DNA of 64,000 nucleotides from Inia geoffrensis (taxonomy: Eukaryota; Chordata; Mammalia; Artiodactyla; Iniidae): positions 930,001-994,000 of the forward strand of contig JAZAQT010000221.1 in the NCBI GenBank assembly GCA_036417435.1, given 5' to 3'. Below the pieces are notes generated by a model. It had not been told where the DNA came from, did no database searches, and worked only from the letters and a program-made list of their open reading frames with translations. The stretch's first letter is position 1; every line of letters starts with the position of its first letter. A program made the position numbers and the translations under genes. Shown piece after piece: positions 1 to 11,205 of this stretch.

Positions 1-59
1 ATGGAAATAATGTATTCATATAAATGCACGTATGTGAAGGGAAGAACCTTTTTTTCTGT

Positions 60-800
60 TTTAATTGTTTTTTAAATTTTGAAATATATTTTAGTTTTTT
101 ATACAGCAGGTTTTTATTGGTTATCTATTTTACACTTGGTTATCTATTTATCTATTGGTTATCTATTTTATACATATAAATGCCAATCTGAATCTCTCAA
201 CTCCTCCCACCACCTAACCCCCACAGCTTTCCCCACTTGATGTCCATATGTTTTTTTCTCTACATCTGTTGCTCTATTTCTGCCTTGCAAACTGGTTCAT
301 CTGCACAATTTTTCTAGGTTCCACATATATGAATTCATATACAATATTTGTTTTTCTCTTTCTGACATACTTCACTCTCTATGACAGTCTCTAGATCCAT
401 TGACATCTCTACAAATGATCCAACTTCATTCATTCTTATGGCTGAGTAATATTCCATTTTATATATGTATCATCTCTTTATGCATTCATGTGTCTGTGGA
501 CATTTAGGTTGCTTCCATTACCTGGCTATTATAGTGATGCAATGAACTTTGTGGTGAAAACCTCCTCTTTATTTTTGTTTTTTTTCTGGATATATGCCCA
601 GGAGTGAGATGGCTGGATCATATGGTAATTTATGGTTAGTTTTTAAGGAACCTCCATGCTGTTCTCTATTGTAACTGTATCAATTTACATTCCCAACAAT
701 AGTGGAAGAGGTTTCCTTTTCTCCACACCATTCGAGCCTTTGTTGTTTGCAGAATTTCTGATAATGCCCATTCTAACAGGTGTGAGGTGATACTTCATTG
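60..800 (-). mobile_element. Antisense LINE-1 3' end (ORF2 C-terminus plus 3' UTR), truncated
   Basis: Read on the minus strand, this matches the end of mammalian L1. The stretch around 440-460 (plus strand atggctgagtaatattcca) is the reverse complement of the well-known ORF2 C-terminal coding segment, and the segment near 590-640 (ggatatatgcccaggagtg, then ctggatcatatggta) is the adjoining ORF2 region. Bases of about 100-400 resemble the cetartiodactyl L1 3' UTR. The element lacks most of ORF2 and everything 5' of it, so it is a fossil with no activity. It abuts satellite at about 800. A short imperfect tandem duplication of a ttggttatctatttt-type motif lies at about 115-172. Confidence 0.85.
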
Positions 801-802
801 TT

Positions 803-3800
803 GAGTTTATTTCTTTGAGCAAGGAGTAGGTCCTGTCTATTACATACTTGGCTTATGGAATGGTTTTTGGGCTAATTTCAATCTCTGGTTTTATGACGCA
901 CCCCAACTCAACTTTCCCCTTAAAAAAAGCATAAGATTGTTTCCTAAAAGTGAGACTCTGTTGTGTTTTGTAATTCAGTTCATGTGTAGCCAAGTTTACA
1001 TTCCCTTTATTAGTGATAACTTATAAGAATTTTCTTTTTCTGTGTGACTTATTTCACATAGAATCATCGTACTGGAATCCATTCATTTTGCTTCTACAGG
1101 CCTGATTACATTAATATCACTGTTGAGTGACATTTCATTATACAAAAGAAGCACAAGGTCTTTATCCATTTTTTTCTGTCCAGGATATATAAGTTGTACT
1201 GTAGTGGACATTGCTGAAAACACAGCAGTCCTAAATATTGGGGTGGCTGTGTCTTCCTCCTTTAAATTTTCCTAAGCTATAGGGCCATAAGTGGAAGTGC
1301 CCTAGGCTCTGTGGCTTTGATTTTTAGATGTTTCAGGAAACACCATACACATCTCCACAGTACTCGTTGGCAATTTACATCCCGCCAATCAGCATAACCA
1401 AGCTCCCTGTACTCCATGGCCAGTCCTGTCTCTCGGGATTTTACACTTTTTTCAGACGACACTTTAAAGCGGTGGGAAGTGAGACTTCATTGTAGTGCAA
1501 ATTTCCATTACAGGCTTGTTTGTTGGCCAAAAAGAGGGTATGCGTTTTTTCTGGAATATATTCAGGAAAAAACACATACGCCCTTTTTGGCTAAGTGTAT
1601 CATTGTCGAAGTGCTGCCTCTTTTCCTTTACTTTCAGAGCAATTTTAATCTACCACCGGATATCTGTTTTCTGCAATTCTGCCTCGCGTTCAAGTCCTCT
1701 TCACAGCCTTCCTTCAATATATTTTTGGATGATAGGGGTCATGTGTAATTGTGCAGGATTGTGAATTACAGTGTTCAAAAAGCTCCTTTTTTCAACTAGC
1801 TTCCTTGTGAGCTGACTGCAAAACCGAAGAATTGCTTCAGGCCCTAACCTGGTTCTGGCAAGGCACGCTGAGCCTTTGGTGAATTCTTCTCCCTGGTGGG
1901 AAATCAGAGTTCAATGTGCCCGTCCAAACACATAGAGATAGTCCCTCATTGGATCTCCTTATTCCTGGTCATCTTCTACAGAAATTACTAACTGTGAAAC
2001 CGTTCATCTGGAGCCGTGTTTATACTCCCGGTGTTAATGATATGTTGTGATGTTTCTTTTTCTGTGTGACTTATTTCACTTAGAAGCATCGTACCTACAT
2101 CCACTCATTATGCTGCTACTGGTCTGTTGCCATTGATTTCGTTGTTGAGTGATATTCCATTGTAGGGATGTACCACAACTTCTATATCCATTTTTCTCTT
2201 TCTGGGCTATTGAAGTTGTACCATAGTCAAGATTCCCGTAAACAGAGCAGCCCCAAGTTTTGGTGTGGCTGTGTCTTTTTCATTTAAATTTTCCGAATCT
2301 ATAGCACCATAAGTGGAAGTGCCCTAGGCTCTCTAGCTTGTTTTCTTCTTTGTTTCAGGAAACACCATCCACTTCTCCAGAGCGGCTGTTGGCAATTTGC
2401 ATCCCACCCATCAGCATAACAAGGCTGCCGGTTCTCCCTGGTCTGTCCTGCTCGTCTGGATTTTACACTTTTTTCGGACGACGCTTTTGAGCGGTGGGAA
2501 GTGACACTTCATTGTAGTGTGGATTTCAGTTACAGGCTTGCTTGGTTGGCCAAAAAGGGCGTATGCCTTTTTTCCTGAATATATTCGGAAAAAACGCACA
2601 AGCAATTTTTGGCCAAGTGTGTCATTGTCGAAGTTCTGCCTCTTTTCCTATTTTTTCAGAGCAATTCCTATTTACCGCCTGAAAACATTTTCCTGCAATT
2701 CTGTCACGTGTTCAGTTCCTCTTCACAGCCTTACTTCAGGATATTTTTGGATGATAGGGTTCATTTGTTACTCTGCAGGTTTGTGAAGTACAGTGGTTTT
2801 AAGTTTTTTTCTCAACTAGCTTTCTCGTGATCTTACCACAATACAGCAGAATTGCTTCAGGCCCTAATCTGGTTTCGGCATGGCATGCTGTGCCTTTGGT
2901 GAATTTTTCTTTCTGGTTGGAAATCAGAGTTCAATGTGCCCGTTCAAACACAGTTAGTTGCTCATTGGTTCTCCCTGTTCCTGTTAACCTTCAGAAGAAA
3001 TTGCGAGCTTTGCCAAACAGGAGGTTAAACATTGTCTCTCATAATGTGGAGAGAGATAGTAAAGCTTATGGAAAGGGGATCCCGAGTAACAGGGGGCAAA
3101 AACTGAGATGAGTGTTAGAAAATTTGCTCGATCACTTGGTTGACCACAATTTGGGTTTCTCATGCATATTTTAACTGAAGGATGAATCCCTTAAACCTGG
3201 AGATTTGAAAGCCATGGAATGGGGACCATGCACTATTCCATCAAAGGGTCTTCATTCGCTCATGAAACCTCAGCAATCCTATCAGCCCCAAGTGTCCAGC
3301 CTTGTATCTCCCCCAGCTGTGTATGTAGAGAGAAATCCAGGTTTCATCACAAGCCCTGAATGAAAGAGTTAAGAATTTCTCTCTATTTCACTGTTTTTGT
3401 GTTTTGTTTTTGCAATTTATTTTTATAATAGGATATAGCTAATTTTCACTGCTGTGTTTGTGCCGCTGTACACACACATGATTCTATTACAGCGACCTAC
3501 AAATACATGGGTTTTAAGTTTCTTCGTGGTCAGGTATATTCCTAGGCAGTGAATACAGGGTGTCAAGTCCATTTCGTTGGGCAAGGTGTAGGTCTTGTCT
3601 AGTATATATTTGGCTTATGGAATGGTATCTGTACTAATTTCAACCTCTGCTCTTATACAGCCTCCCAACTCACCTTTTCCATTAAGCAACCTTAAGTTTC
3701 TTTGGTAAATGTGAGACTATTGTGTTTTGTCATACAGTTCATGTGTAGCCGTGTTTACATTCTGGTATTAGTGATAACTTATGATGTTTCTTTTTCTGTG

Positions 3801-6127
3801 TGACTTATTTCACTTAGAATCATCGTACCTAAACCACTTATTATGCTGCTACGGGCCTGGTGACATTAATTTCATTGCTGAGTAATATTCTATTGTACTT
3901 AAGTACCACAACTTCTATATCTATTTTTTCTCTTTCTGGGCTATTGAAATTGTACCATAGTCGAGGTTCTTGTAAACAGAGCAGCCCCAAACTTTGGGGT
4001 GGCTGTGTCTTTTTCAGTTGAATTTTCCTAATCTGTAGGACCATAAGTGGAAGTGCCCTCGGTTCTGTAGCTTGGTTTTTTATATGTTTCAGAAAACACC
4101 GTATACTTCTCCAGAGTGGCTGTTGGCAATTTACATCCCACCCAACAGCATAAAAAGGCTGCCTGTTCTCCACTTTCTGTCCGGCCTCTCTGGATTTTAC
4201 AATTTTTTCAGACAACTCTTTTGAGCATTGGGACGTGAGACTTCATTGTAGTGCGGATTTCCATTGCAGGCTTTCTTGGTTGGCCAAAAAGGGCGTATGC
4301 ATATTTTCCTGAATATAATCAGGAAAAAATGCATATGCTCTTTTTGGCCATGTGCATCACTGTTGAAGTTGTGCCTCTTTCCCTATGCTTTAAATGTATT
4401 TCCAATCTATCACTTGAAATCGCTTTCCTGCAATTCTCCCTCGCTTTCAAGTCTTCTTCGCATCTTTACTTCTATATATTTCTGGATGATAGCAGTCATT
4501 TGTAACTCTGCTGTTTTGTGAATTACAGTTCCTCTGAGCTCCTTTTTTCAGCTCCCTTTCTTGTGAGCTGACTGAAAAACTGCAAGATTGCTTCAATCCA
4601 TATTCTTGTTTTCAGGCGACTTGCTGAGCCTTTGGTTAATACTTCTTCCTCATGTGAATTGAGAGTGAAATGTGCCCATCAAAGCCCTTACGGCTAATTT
4701 TTCATTGTTTCTCCCTCTTCCCATTGATCCTCTGTACTAATTGCAGACTGTGCAAAACAGGAAATTAAAGGCATTGACTATGCAAGTGGTGTGATTGTTA
4801 GTAAAGCGCTGGAAGGTTGATCCTGTGACCCAGTAGAGGAAAAATGAGGTGCGTTTTAGAAACCTTTCCCAATCACATGGTATACCATCTGTTGGGTTTC
4901 TCATGCATGGTTTCGCTGTAAGAAGATTCCCTTAAACCTGGAGTGTTGTGACCCACGGAATGAGTAGCTTTAATTATTGTATTAGAGGTTCGGCATTTGC
5001 TCACCAAAGCTAACCAATCCTCACAGCCCCATGTGTCCAGCCTTATGTCTTATCCAGCTATGGGTTTCTATGTGATCAATCCACTTTGCATCACAGCCCC
5101 TGAATCAATTTTGTACGAGTGTTTCTCTCTTTCTTTGTCTCTGTGTTTTGTTTTTAAATTTTATTTTTATAATGGTGTTTAGCTGATTATCACTGCTGTG
5201 TTTGTGCCACTCTGCACACACTTGAGTCCCTTATGGAGATATATCAATATATAGGTTTTAAGATTCCTACTACTCACATATATTCCTCTGTGGTGAATAG
5301 GGTGTGTTGAGGCCAGTTCATTGAGCAAGGTGTAGATCTTGTCTATTACGTATTTGGTTTATTGAATGGTATCTGTGTTCATTTCAAACTCTGATTTTAT
5401 GCATCACCCCACCTCACCTTTCCCCTTAAGCTGGCATAAGTGTGTTTTCTAAATGTGAGACACTCTTGTTTTGTAATTCAGTTGTTGTGCAGTCATATTT
5501 ACATTCCCTCTATGAGTGATATCTTATGATATGTTTCTTTTTCTGTGTGACTTAAGTCAAGCAGTATCGTCGAAACTCGATCCACTCTTTATGCTTCTAC
5601 TAGCCTTATTACATTGATTTCATAGTGAAGAGATATTCCATTGTGCGTAAGTACCACACCTTCCTTATCCATTGTTCTCTTTCCTGGGGTATTTAAGGTG
5701 TACTGAAGTCGAGGTTCTTGTAAACAGAGCAGCCCTAAACTTTGCTGTGCCTGTGTCTTTTTGATTTTTAGACTTCCCTAGATATGCTCCTGTGATTGCA
5801 AGTGCCCTATGCTCTGTAGCTCTGCTTTTTAGATGATTTACAAACCAGGATACACTTCTCCAGAGTGCCTCTTCTCAGTTTACACACAGCCCATCAGTGT
5901 ATAAAGGCTGCCTGTTCTCCATGGCCTGTCCTGCATTTCTGCGTTTTACAATTTTTTCAGATGGCCCTTTTGACCGGTGGGAAATGAGACTTCTTTGGTG
6001 TGCAGATTTGCATTGCTTGCTTTCTTGGTTGCCCATAAAGTGCATATGCGTGTTTTCCTGAATATATTCAGGAGAAGATGCATACGCCCTTTTTGGCCAA
6101 CTGCACCATTTTAGAAATCCTGCCGCC
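803..6127. repeat. Degenerate common cetacean satellite block, composite copy 1
   Basis: This holds about three and a half diverged monomers of the same satellite that fills 33.6-64 kb. The monomer palindrome recurs at 1525-1592, 2548-2614, 4282-4349 and 6031-6098, with spacings of 1,023, 1,734 and 1,749 bp. The short first spacing reflects a deletion of about 0.71 kb near 2000-2015, where the first monomer jumps to the segment normally found just before ttagtgatat. These monomers differ from the right-hand array monomers and from one another far more than the unit copies differ from each other, so they were already old when the composite unit was amplified. The block ends a short way past the fourth palindrome. 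Confidence 0.92.
1525..1592. repeat. Satellite palindrome (degenerate)
   Basis: This 68-bp inverted repeat starts ggccaaaaagagggtatg and closes with the mutated end ggct. Its arms pair imperfectly around a central gaatatattc. It is the first of four palindromes in the satellite block of composite copy 1. The other three are at 2548-2614, 4282-4349 and 6031-6098, the last with a mutated left end (gccc). Equivalent sites lie about 10,403 and 20,808 bases downstream in copies 2 and 3. Confidence 0.85.
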
Positions 6128-6240
6128 TTGGGATGTAGGCAGAGTGCGAACTTTAGATGATTGATGCCGTCAGGGTGAGAAGCACTCACCAACGGCTTCC
6201 CTTAGGTTACATTTTAACTGTCATTGATAGATGATGTCAA

Positions 6241-6430
6241 TAAATATATCTATGCTTTTTCAGATTTTTTCCCCTTACACGTTATTGCAAAATATTGAGT
6301 GTAGTTCCCTATGCTATATAGTAGTTCCTTGTTGATGATCTACTTTATACATAACAGTGTGTATGTGTTAATCCCAAACTGTTAATTTATCCCTCCTCCC
6401 ACTTTCCCCTTTGGTAATAATAAATTATAA
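6241..6430 (-). mobile_element. Second antisense L1 3'-UTR fragment
   Basis: On the plus strand this reads from a ctttttcagattttttcccc segment through tattgagtgtagttcccta to the run ccctcctcccactttcccc. That order is the antisense of a cetartiodactyl L1 3' UTR end. It is closer to ordinary L1 than the related part of the satellite monomer, which has ttgagtccatttggttgag at the equivalent place, so it appears to be an independent L1 remnant rather than satellite. Between it and the satellite lie about 110 bases (6128-6240) in which I recognise nothing. Confidence 0.7.
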
Positions 6431-7799
6431 GATTTTATACTTCTCAGAAATGGGGGAGCTGAAACAGAGGTATAATTTTCAATGGAAAAGCATTTAAAAC
6501 AAGATTGAAGCTTTAACCAAGATTATTAGATGTGCATCCTTGGAAAGAAATCACTTCATTTCTCTAATATTGACCTGACAAATAAGACAAATCTTTTCAC
6601 TGAACTTGCTTATAATAGAATGATGGAAATATAAAATGGAAGTGTTAGAAACATCTTATTTTACCCGAGCCTTATACACTGTTCTATGTTAATTACAGTT
6701 TGGCTCACACATCTGTTTATTGAAGTTACAATGTTATCAATTTCTGTTACTGATCCTCCACAATGGACCCCAACAAGTATCCCCCTGCCCAGTGTCATTG
6801 GAGCCAACAGATCGAGACTGAGTTTGGTTCAGAAGCAAAGGAAACTATATTTTGATCAGAGAATGGAGAAGTGAGAGAATGCGCTACCCCACAGGCTGTG
6901 TGTTGGCCTGCTGTGTACAGGTCCTGTCAGAGTCAGTGGGAGGGAGGGGGCGGAGCTCTCAGAGGCCGGGTTGGATGCAGCTCAGGCTCTATATCTTGGA
7001 GCCTGCACTGGGCCCCAGGAGCTGAAGTGTCGACCCAGCCATTCTGCAGTAGGAAATCTGGTCTAAAGTGCCGGGTGTGGCAGCTCTGCATGCGGGAACC
7101 TAGGAGCACTTGAAATTAGGCAAATCACAAAGGGTAACAAAGGTTAGACTTTATTTTATTGCCCAGATTCTATTTTTATGTCCCAAGGATTTTTAATGGG
7201 CTTTGCTGGTGACAAAGCCCTCCTCTGCCTTTTGTCCCGTTCCTCATTCTTGGAGTGCTGAGTGTGCAGACCCCTCTTCTGTAACTGCTGAGTGCTGAGT
7301 TGGGAGCCCTCATACCCGGGGGTGAGGGTCAGAACTTCTCCCCAGCAGCCTCCAGGTGAGATTCATTGTCCCCAGAGCTGCTGCCTCCCTGCTCGTCCAC
7401 CTGAGTACCAGCATTGGAAGTGTTATAGATTCTAATGACCTTTAAGGGTACAGGAAAGGGATGTGCAGAGACAATGTGGAGGCAGGTTTTACCCCACTGC
7501 ACATTTGTTAGGCCACCTTAGGCTGACCGTTTCTGTCAGCCTAGATGCTCTGACCAGCAGTCTTTGTTTTCTTCAATTAGGCCCCTGAATTAATGTAAAA
7601 ACAGTACCAGGTGTCAGAGCCTTGCCTGCTCAACTCCCAGTCAGTCCAGGGTCAGTGGTGATGCAACACCATGATGGACACTGAGTCAACAGCCTTTTGA
7701 GGTAGCCAGGACTGCAGCTGGTCTTATTGGCCACCACCACCACGGTGGCTGTAGGCTTTTCTATGGTGACAATGTGATATATGGTTCCCCTGCCAAGCT
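6431..7799. other. Unidentified DNA, composite copy 1
   Basis: I recognise no gene or repeat family here. It begins AT-rich (6431-6860) and becomes GC-rich at about 6860-7120, with a short G-rich stretch (gggagggagggggcggagc) near 6940. The longest open frames are 60-80 residues, have no recognisable domain, and look like chance. On the minus strand there is an AATAAA-type signal at about 7150-7160. Part of 7620-7799 may be a continuation of the ERV that follows, but I cannot show that. Confidence 0.5.
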
Positions 7800-9045
7800 T
7801 ATTAGCTCCCCTCTGGGTGCAGTAAGCCCTGAAAGCAGTAGTCTACTCTTTTTTGACACACTCTTGTTGTTTTCTGAGAGAAACTCCAGGTAAAGTGATG
7901 GTTACACGAGTTGCCATGGGGCCCCGTTGCCCCCAGTTGTCTTTCTGGAGGTTGGAGTTGGAGGGTCTCCTCACTCGAGGTCAGTGTGCCCATGGAGCGA
8001 ACCCTGCAACCTCAGGGCATGTTTGGTGGTTAGGATCAACACATGGGGTCCTTTTCCCTTAGGAGGGAGGTGGCCTTTCAGGCTGCTGATTTCCAGGTTT
8101 TTAGATACTGCCAGTATCCTGGCCAGATGTGGTGGTGGACCAAGCCCCTTGGTGACCGTAGTTTATCCTACCTGGTTAGCATTCTTGCGTTGTTCCTTTT
8201 CAAGTGGTCCCGGTTTTTGCACTAATACTCCAATGGCAATTCACCTTTCACCAGGAATGTAAAGGTCAAAGGGTTTAGCTAAATTAGGGAGTTCCAGGTC
8301 AAGGGTCTGAATTGACCGCTCTTTCCATTCTTGAAAGACCACTTCTGGATTCTATTCAAAAGGATCATCATCTTTTCCTTTCAGTGTTTCATATAGAGGC
8401 CCAGCTATTAGACTGTAGTTCGGGATCCAGATGCAGCAAACCCCAGCCTCCCCAGGAACTCCTAAGCTGTCTTCTACTTTTAGAAGGGCTAAGGCTGCAA
8501 ATGGTTTCTTCCCTTTCCTGGGATGGGCTTCTCAGACCTTCTGTGAGAACGAAGCCCAGGCAGGTCACCTTAGTGTGTGATATTTGAGCTTTTTCTTGGA
8601 CAACTTCTATCCTATATTGGCTTGGTAGTTCAGAGGCCTCCTTAGTAGAGCTGGCGATTAGATTGGTGTCTGCATATTGAAGGAGGGTTTCCTTTTCCAG
8701 AGGTAGAACTTTTAGGTCTTTAGCTAAGCTTTCCCAAAGATGGTGTGGGAATTTTTATACCCTTGAGGCGAGGCGGCCCAGCAGTATTATTTTTGTTGTA
8801 TGTTGAGTCCTGCCAGTCACGAGGCAAAATTTCTTGTGACTCTGGGACTAATGGAATGCAAAAGAAGGCATCATTGAAGTCTAATACAGAACACCATGTC
8901 CTGGTGGTTGGTAGAATGACTAGCAGTGTGTAGGAATTAGGAACTACTAGAGGTATACCCTCGGTGGCATAACTGACTGTCCTGACATCCTTTACCAGGT
9001 CCCCAGCGGCCCATTTGTCTCTCGTGGTCAGGCAATTACCAGGAT
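7800..9045 (-). pseudogene. Decayed class I (gamma-like) ERV pol fragment, reverse transcriptase region
   Basis: Read on the minus strand, the start near 8990-8800 encodes a retroviral reverse transcriptase N-terminal block with the motif VLDFNDAFFCIPL (codons around 8890-8852), preceded by VPNSYTLL. The polymerase active-site motif lies at 8653-8682 but reads LQYADTNLIA, so one catalytic aspartate and the usual valine are lost. It is also in a different frame from the first block, so at least one frameshift separates them. A connection-like segment (PFDLYIPG at about 8276-8253) is followed at once by an in-frame stop at 8241-8243. No gag, integrase or env could be recognised. It cannot encode a functional enzyme. 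The gammaretrovirus-like assignment rests on motif spacing and wording only. Confidence 0.75.
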
Positions 9046-9420
9046 ATGGAGCTCACCTGGGCAGGTACCTCACCCCCACCCCAGCTCATTGGGCTCTCCT
9101 GGTCAAGCCCCTCCCAGGATACAGATCTACCCTTGCAGGTACCGTGGCAGGGCTGGGCAAAGAGGAACCGTGCACATAGCCCTCATTGCAGAGCAACCTC
9201 AGCTCACCTGTCTCTCAGAGCTGACACAGAGCACCTCAGAGCAGGACTTGAACTAACAAACAGCAGCTCCGACATGTCTGTGACCCTGGGCATCACTCTG
9301 CAGGGCCTCCCTCTGCCTGGTCTTCCAGACACTTCCACTGCACCCAGGGCACCAAGCCGCTGCCTCCAGCCACCACTCACCTCTCCTCTCCCTGACTTCT
9401 GTGTCCCACTCATTAGGAGA
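9046..9420. other. Unidentified GC-rich DNA between ERV pol and LTR-like element
   Basis: No family recognised. Long overlapping open frames occur on both strands (for example about 128 codons on plus, 9046-9432), but the composition is GC-rich and neither frame has a recognisable domain. The plus-strand frame changes its end between unit copies through small indels (copy 3 reads a different C-terminus), which argues against coding constraint. Confidence 0.4.
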
Positions 9421-9745
9421 CGATTTTCTTGAAGCTATCTCCCACTCATGGGCCAGATAAAATGATTCGAAAACAAGCCAGAGCTGCAGCCCCTTGTGTA
9501 TCCGGACTTTCAAGAGCCTACACCTGTTGCTTGGAGATGGCCCGTTCAGCAAGGTAAATTTTCTGCAACTGTGAGCCCCTGAGTAGTGAGGATTGGCTGA
9601 CCTGTGCAGCCTGACCAATCGGGCCAGCCCTCCCCAGGTGTGCATGTTTTGAGGTCAATATAAACACTGCACCAGGCAGCAAGAGCCCCTGCAGCTCTGC
9701 CTGACACCATATTCTCTGTCCTGTCATTAGTCTCGGGGCTGGGCT
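9420..9745 (+). promoter_or_regulatory. LTR-like promoter segment
   Basis: An inverted CCAAT (attgg, 9592-9596), a direct CCAAT (9615-9619) and a TATA-like box (tataaa, 9659-9664) sit in the order and spacing of a retroviral LTR U3/R region. A downstream ctctgcctgacaccatattc segment resembles an LTR R/U5. The orientation is plus, opposite to the pol fragment, so if it is an LTR it belongs to a different or rearranged element. I found no clear terminal TG...CA pair or target-site duplication. An ordinary unique promoter or chance are alternatives. Confidence 0.4.
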
Positions 9746-10326
9746 GGTGGGAGGGATTGAGAAGCCACGGCTTTGTGAGAGGCCTAGTGTGAGTTGGGCT
9801 CTGCTGGACTTTCTGCAGCAGTTTCCAGGCTGCCACCTGCTAAAGAAGAGGATGTGTCACCTATAACTGCTGCTGGAGTTTCTCCCTGGGCAGAGGTGAG
9901 GGAGGAAAAAAAGCAGTGGGGGCGGGACAGGAGGGGTTTCTCAGGCAGGGAAATGGAAGGCTTCCAGAAGAGCACCCAGGGCCAGGACCATCCTGGCTGG
10001 CCTGCAGGCACCAAGTCGGCCGGCATGCTGTCACTTGTGTGGCTCCACGGCCCTTCCTCTAGGCTTTCAAGTCCTTGCACATATTCAGGTGTTTTACCTG
10101 GGAAGGGTGGGAACAGTTCAGCAGCAGCTGGCCTGGGCCTCAGCTCACGTTTACTCACAGAGGTCTCGGCACAGTCCCCCAGCTTTACAATGAGGACACT
10201 TGTTGCGTGGGGGCTGCTGGTTGAATGGGAGATGATTCCCCTCACTGACCAACTTCAGAATTGTTTACAACTGGAGCAAGTGCCCTGATACGGTTTTCCT
10301 CTGTGTAACTGGTGGGTTCTGTTTAG
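9746..10326. other. Unidentified GC-rich stretch, elevated divergence between copies
   Basis: No repeat family or gene recognised. Open frames of 164 codons (plus, 9794-10288) and 153 codons (minus, 9784-10245) overlap almost completely, as expected of GC-rich stop-poor DNA. Neither shows a domain, a signal peptide or a good boundary. The copies of this stretch in units 1-3 differ at about 2% of positions, more than ten times the rate in the satellite part. Confidence 0.4.
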
Positions 10327-10345
10327 TTTTTTTTTTTTTTTTTTT
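10327..10345 (-). repeat. Poly-T tract (19 T), probable antisense poly-A tail
   Basis: A run of 19 T closes composite copy 1. The same tract is 21 T at 20730-20750 and 22 T at 31133-31154. A poly-A tail of the adjoining antisense L1, whose 3' end lies just to the right, would explain it, but about 120 bases separate the tract from clear L1 sequence. The length variation accounts for most of the 1-2 base difference in unit period. Confidence 0.6.
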
Positions 10346-10462
10346 CTTTATTTTGGGTTCTAGGTAGATTTTATTCCTCTTTTTTGTATTTACAGATATA
10401 AGCATGGAAATAATGTATTCATATAAATGCACGTATGTGAAGGGAAGAACCTTTTTTTCTGT

Positions 10463-11203
10463 TTTAATTGTTTTTTAAATTTTGAAATATATTTTAGTTT
10501 TTTATACAGCAGGTTTTTATTGGTTATCTATTTTACACTTGGTTATCTATTTATCTATTGGTTATCTATTTTATACATATAAATGCCAATCTGAATCTCT
10601 CAACTCCTCCCACCACCTAACCCCCACAGCTTTCCCCACTTGATGTCCATATGTTTTTTTCTCTACATCTGTTGCTCTATTTCTGCCTTGCAAACTGGTT
10701 CATCTGCACAATTTTTCTAGGTTCCACATATATGAATTCATATACAATATTTGTTTTTCTCTTTCTGACATACTTCACTCTCTATGACAGTCTCTAGATC
10801 CATTGACATCTCTACAAATGATCCAACTTCATTCATTCTTATGGCTGAGTAATATTCCATTTTATATATGTATCATCTCTTTATGCATTCATGTGTCTGT
10901 GGACATTTAGGTTGCTTCCATTACCTGGCTATTATAGTGATGCAATGAACTTTGTGGTGAAAACCTCCTCTTTATTTTTGTTTTTTTTCTGGATATATGC
11001 CCAGGAGTGAGATGGCTGGATCATATGGTAATTTATGGTTAGTTTTTAAGGAACCTCCATGCTGTTCTCTATTGTAACTGTATCAATTTACATTCCCAAC
11101 AATAGTGGAAGAGGTTTCCTTTTCTCCACACCATTCGAGCCTTTGTTGTTTGCAGAATTTCTGATAATGCCCATTCTAACAGGTGTGAGGTGATACTTCA
11201 TTG
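10463..11203 (-). mobile_element. Antisense LINE-1 3' end, composite copy 2
   Basis: Same truncated antisense L1 as at 60-800, with the ORF2 C-terminal antisense signature (atggctgagtaatattcca) near 10,841. It joins the satellite at the same base, so the junction predates unit amplification. Confidence 0.85.
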
Positions 11204-11205
11204 TT

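Larger units (their letters stand above)
1..10403. repeat. Composite 10.4-kb tandem unit, copy 1
   Basis: This is the first full copy of a large tandem unit. The same sequence restarts at 10404, 20809 and 31213, giving periods of 10,403, 10,405 and 10,404 bp. Its parts, in order, are: antisense L1 3' end (about 60-800), degenerate satellite (about 803-6127), a second antisense L1 fragment (about 6241-6430), unidentified DNA (about 6431-7800), a decayed ERV pol fragment on the minus strand (about 7800-9045), unidentified GC-rich DNA with an LTR-like promoter (about 9046-10326), then a 19-T tract. Period differences come mostly from the poly-T length (19, 21 and 22) and a few small indels. The window starts inside the array, so the start used here is only a convenient phase. 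Confidence 0.95.

Noticed and set aside
7800..9745. A complete provirus formed by the pol fragment and the LTR-like segment
   Set aside because: The two lie in opposite orientations, there is no second LTR, gag, integrase or env, and no primer-binding site or target duplication could be found.
9784..10288. Overlapping open frames of 164 (plus) and 153 (minus) codons, kept in three copies
   Set aside because: Both lie in GC-rich, stop-poor DNA and mirror each other. They show no domain, and copy 3 changes the ends through indels. Retention simply reflects recent unit duplication.
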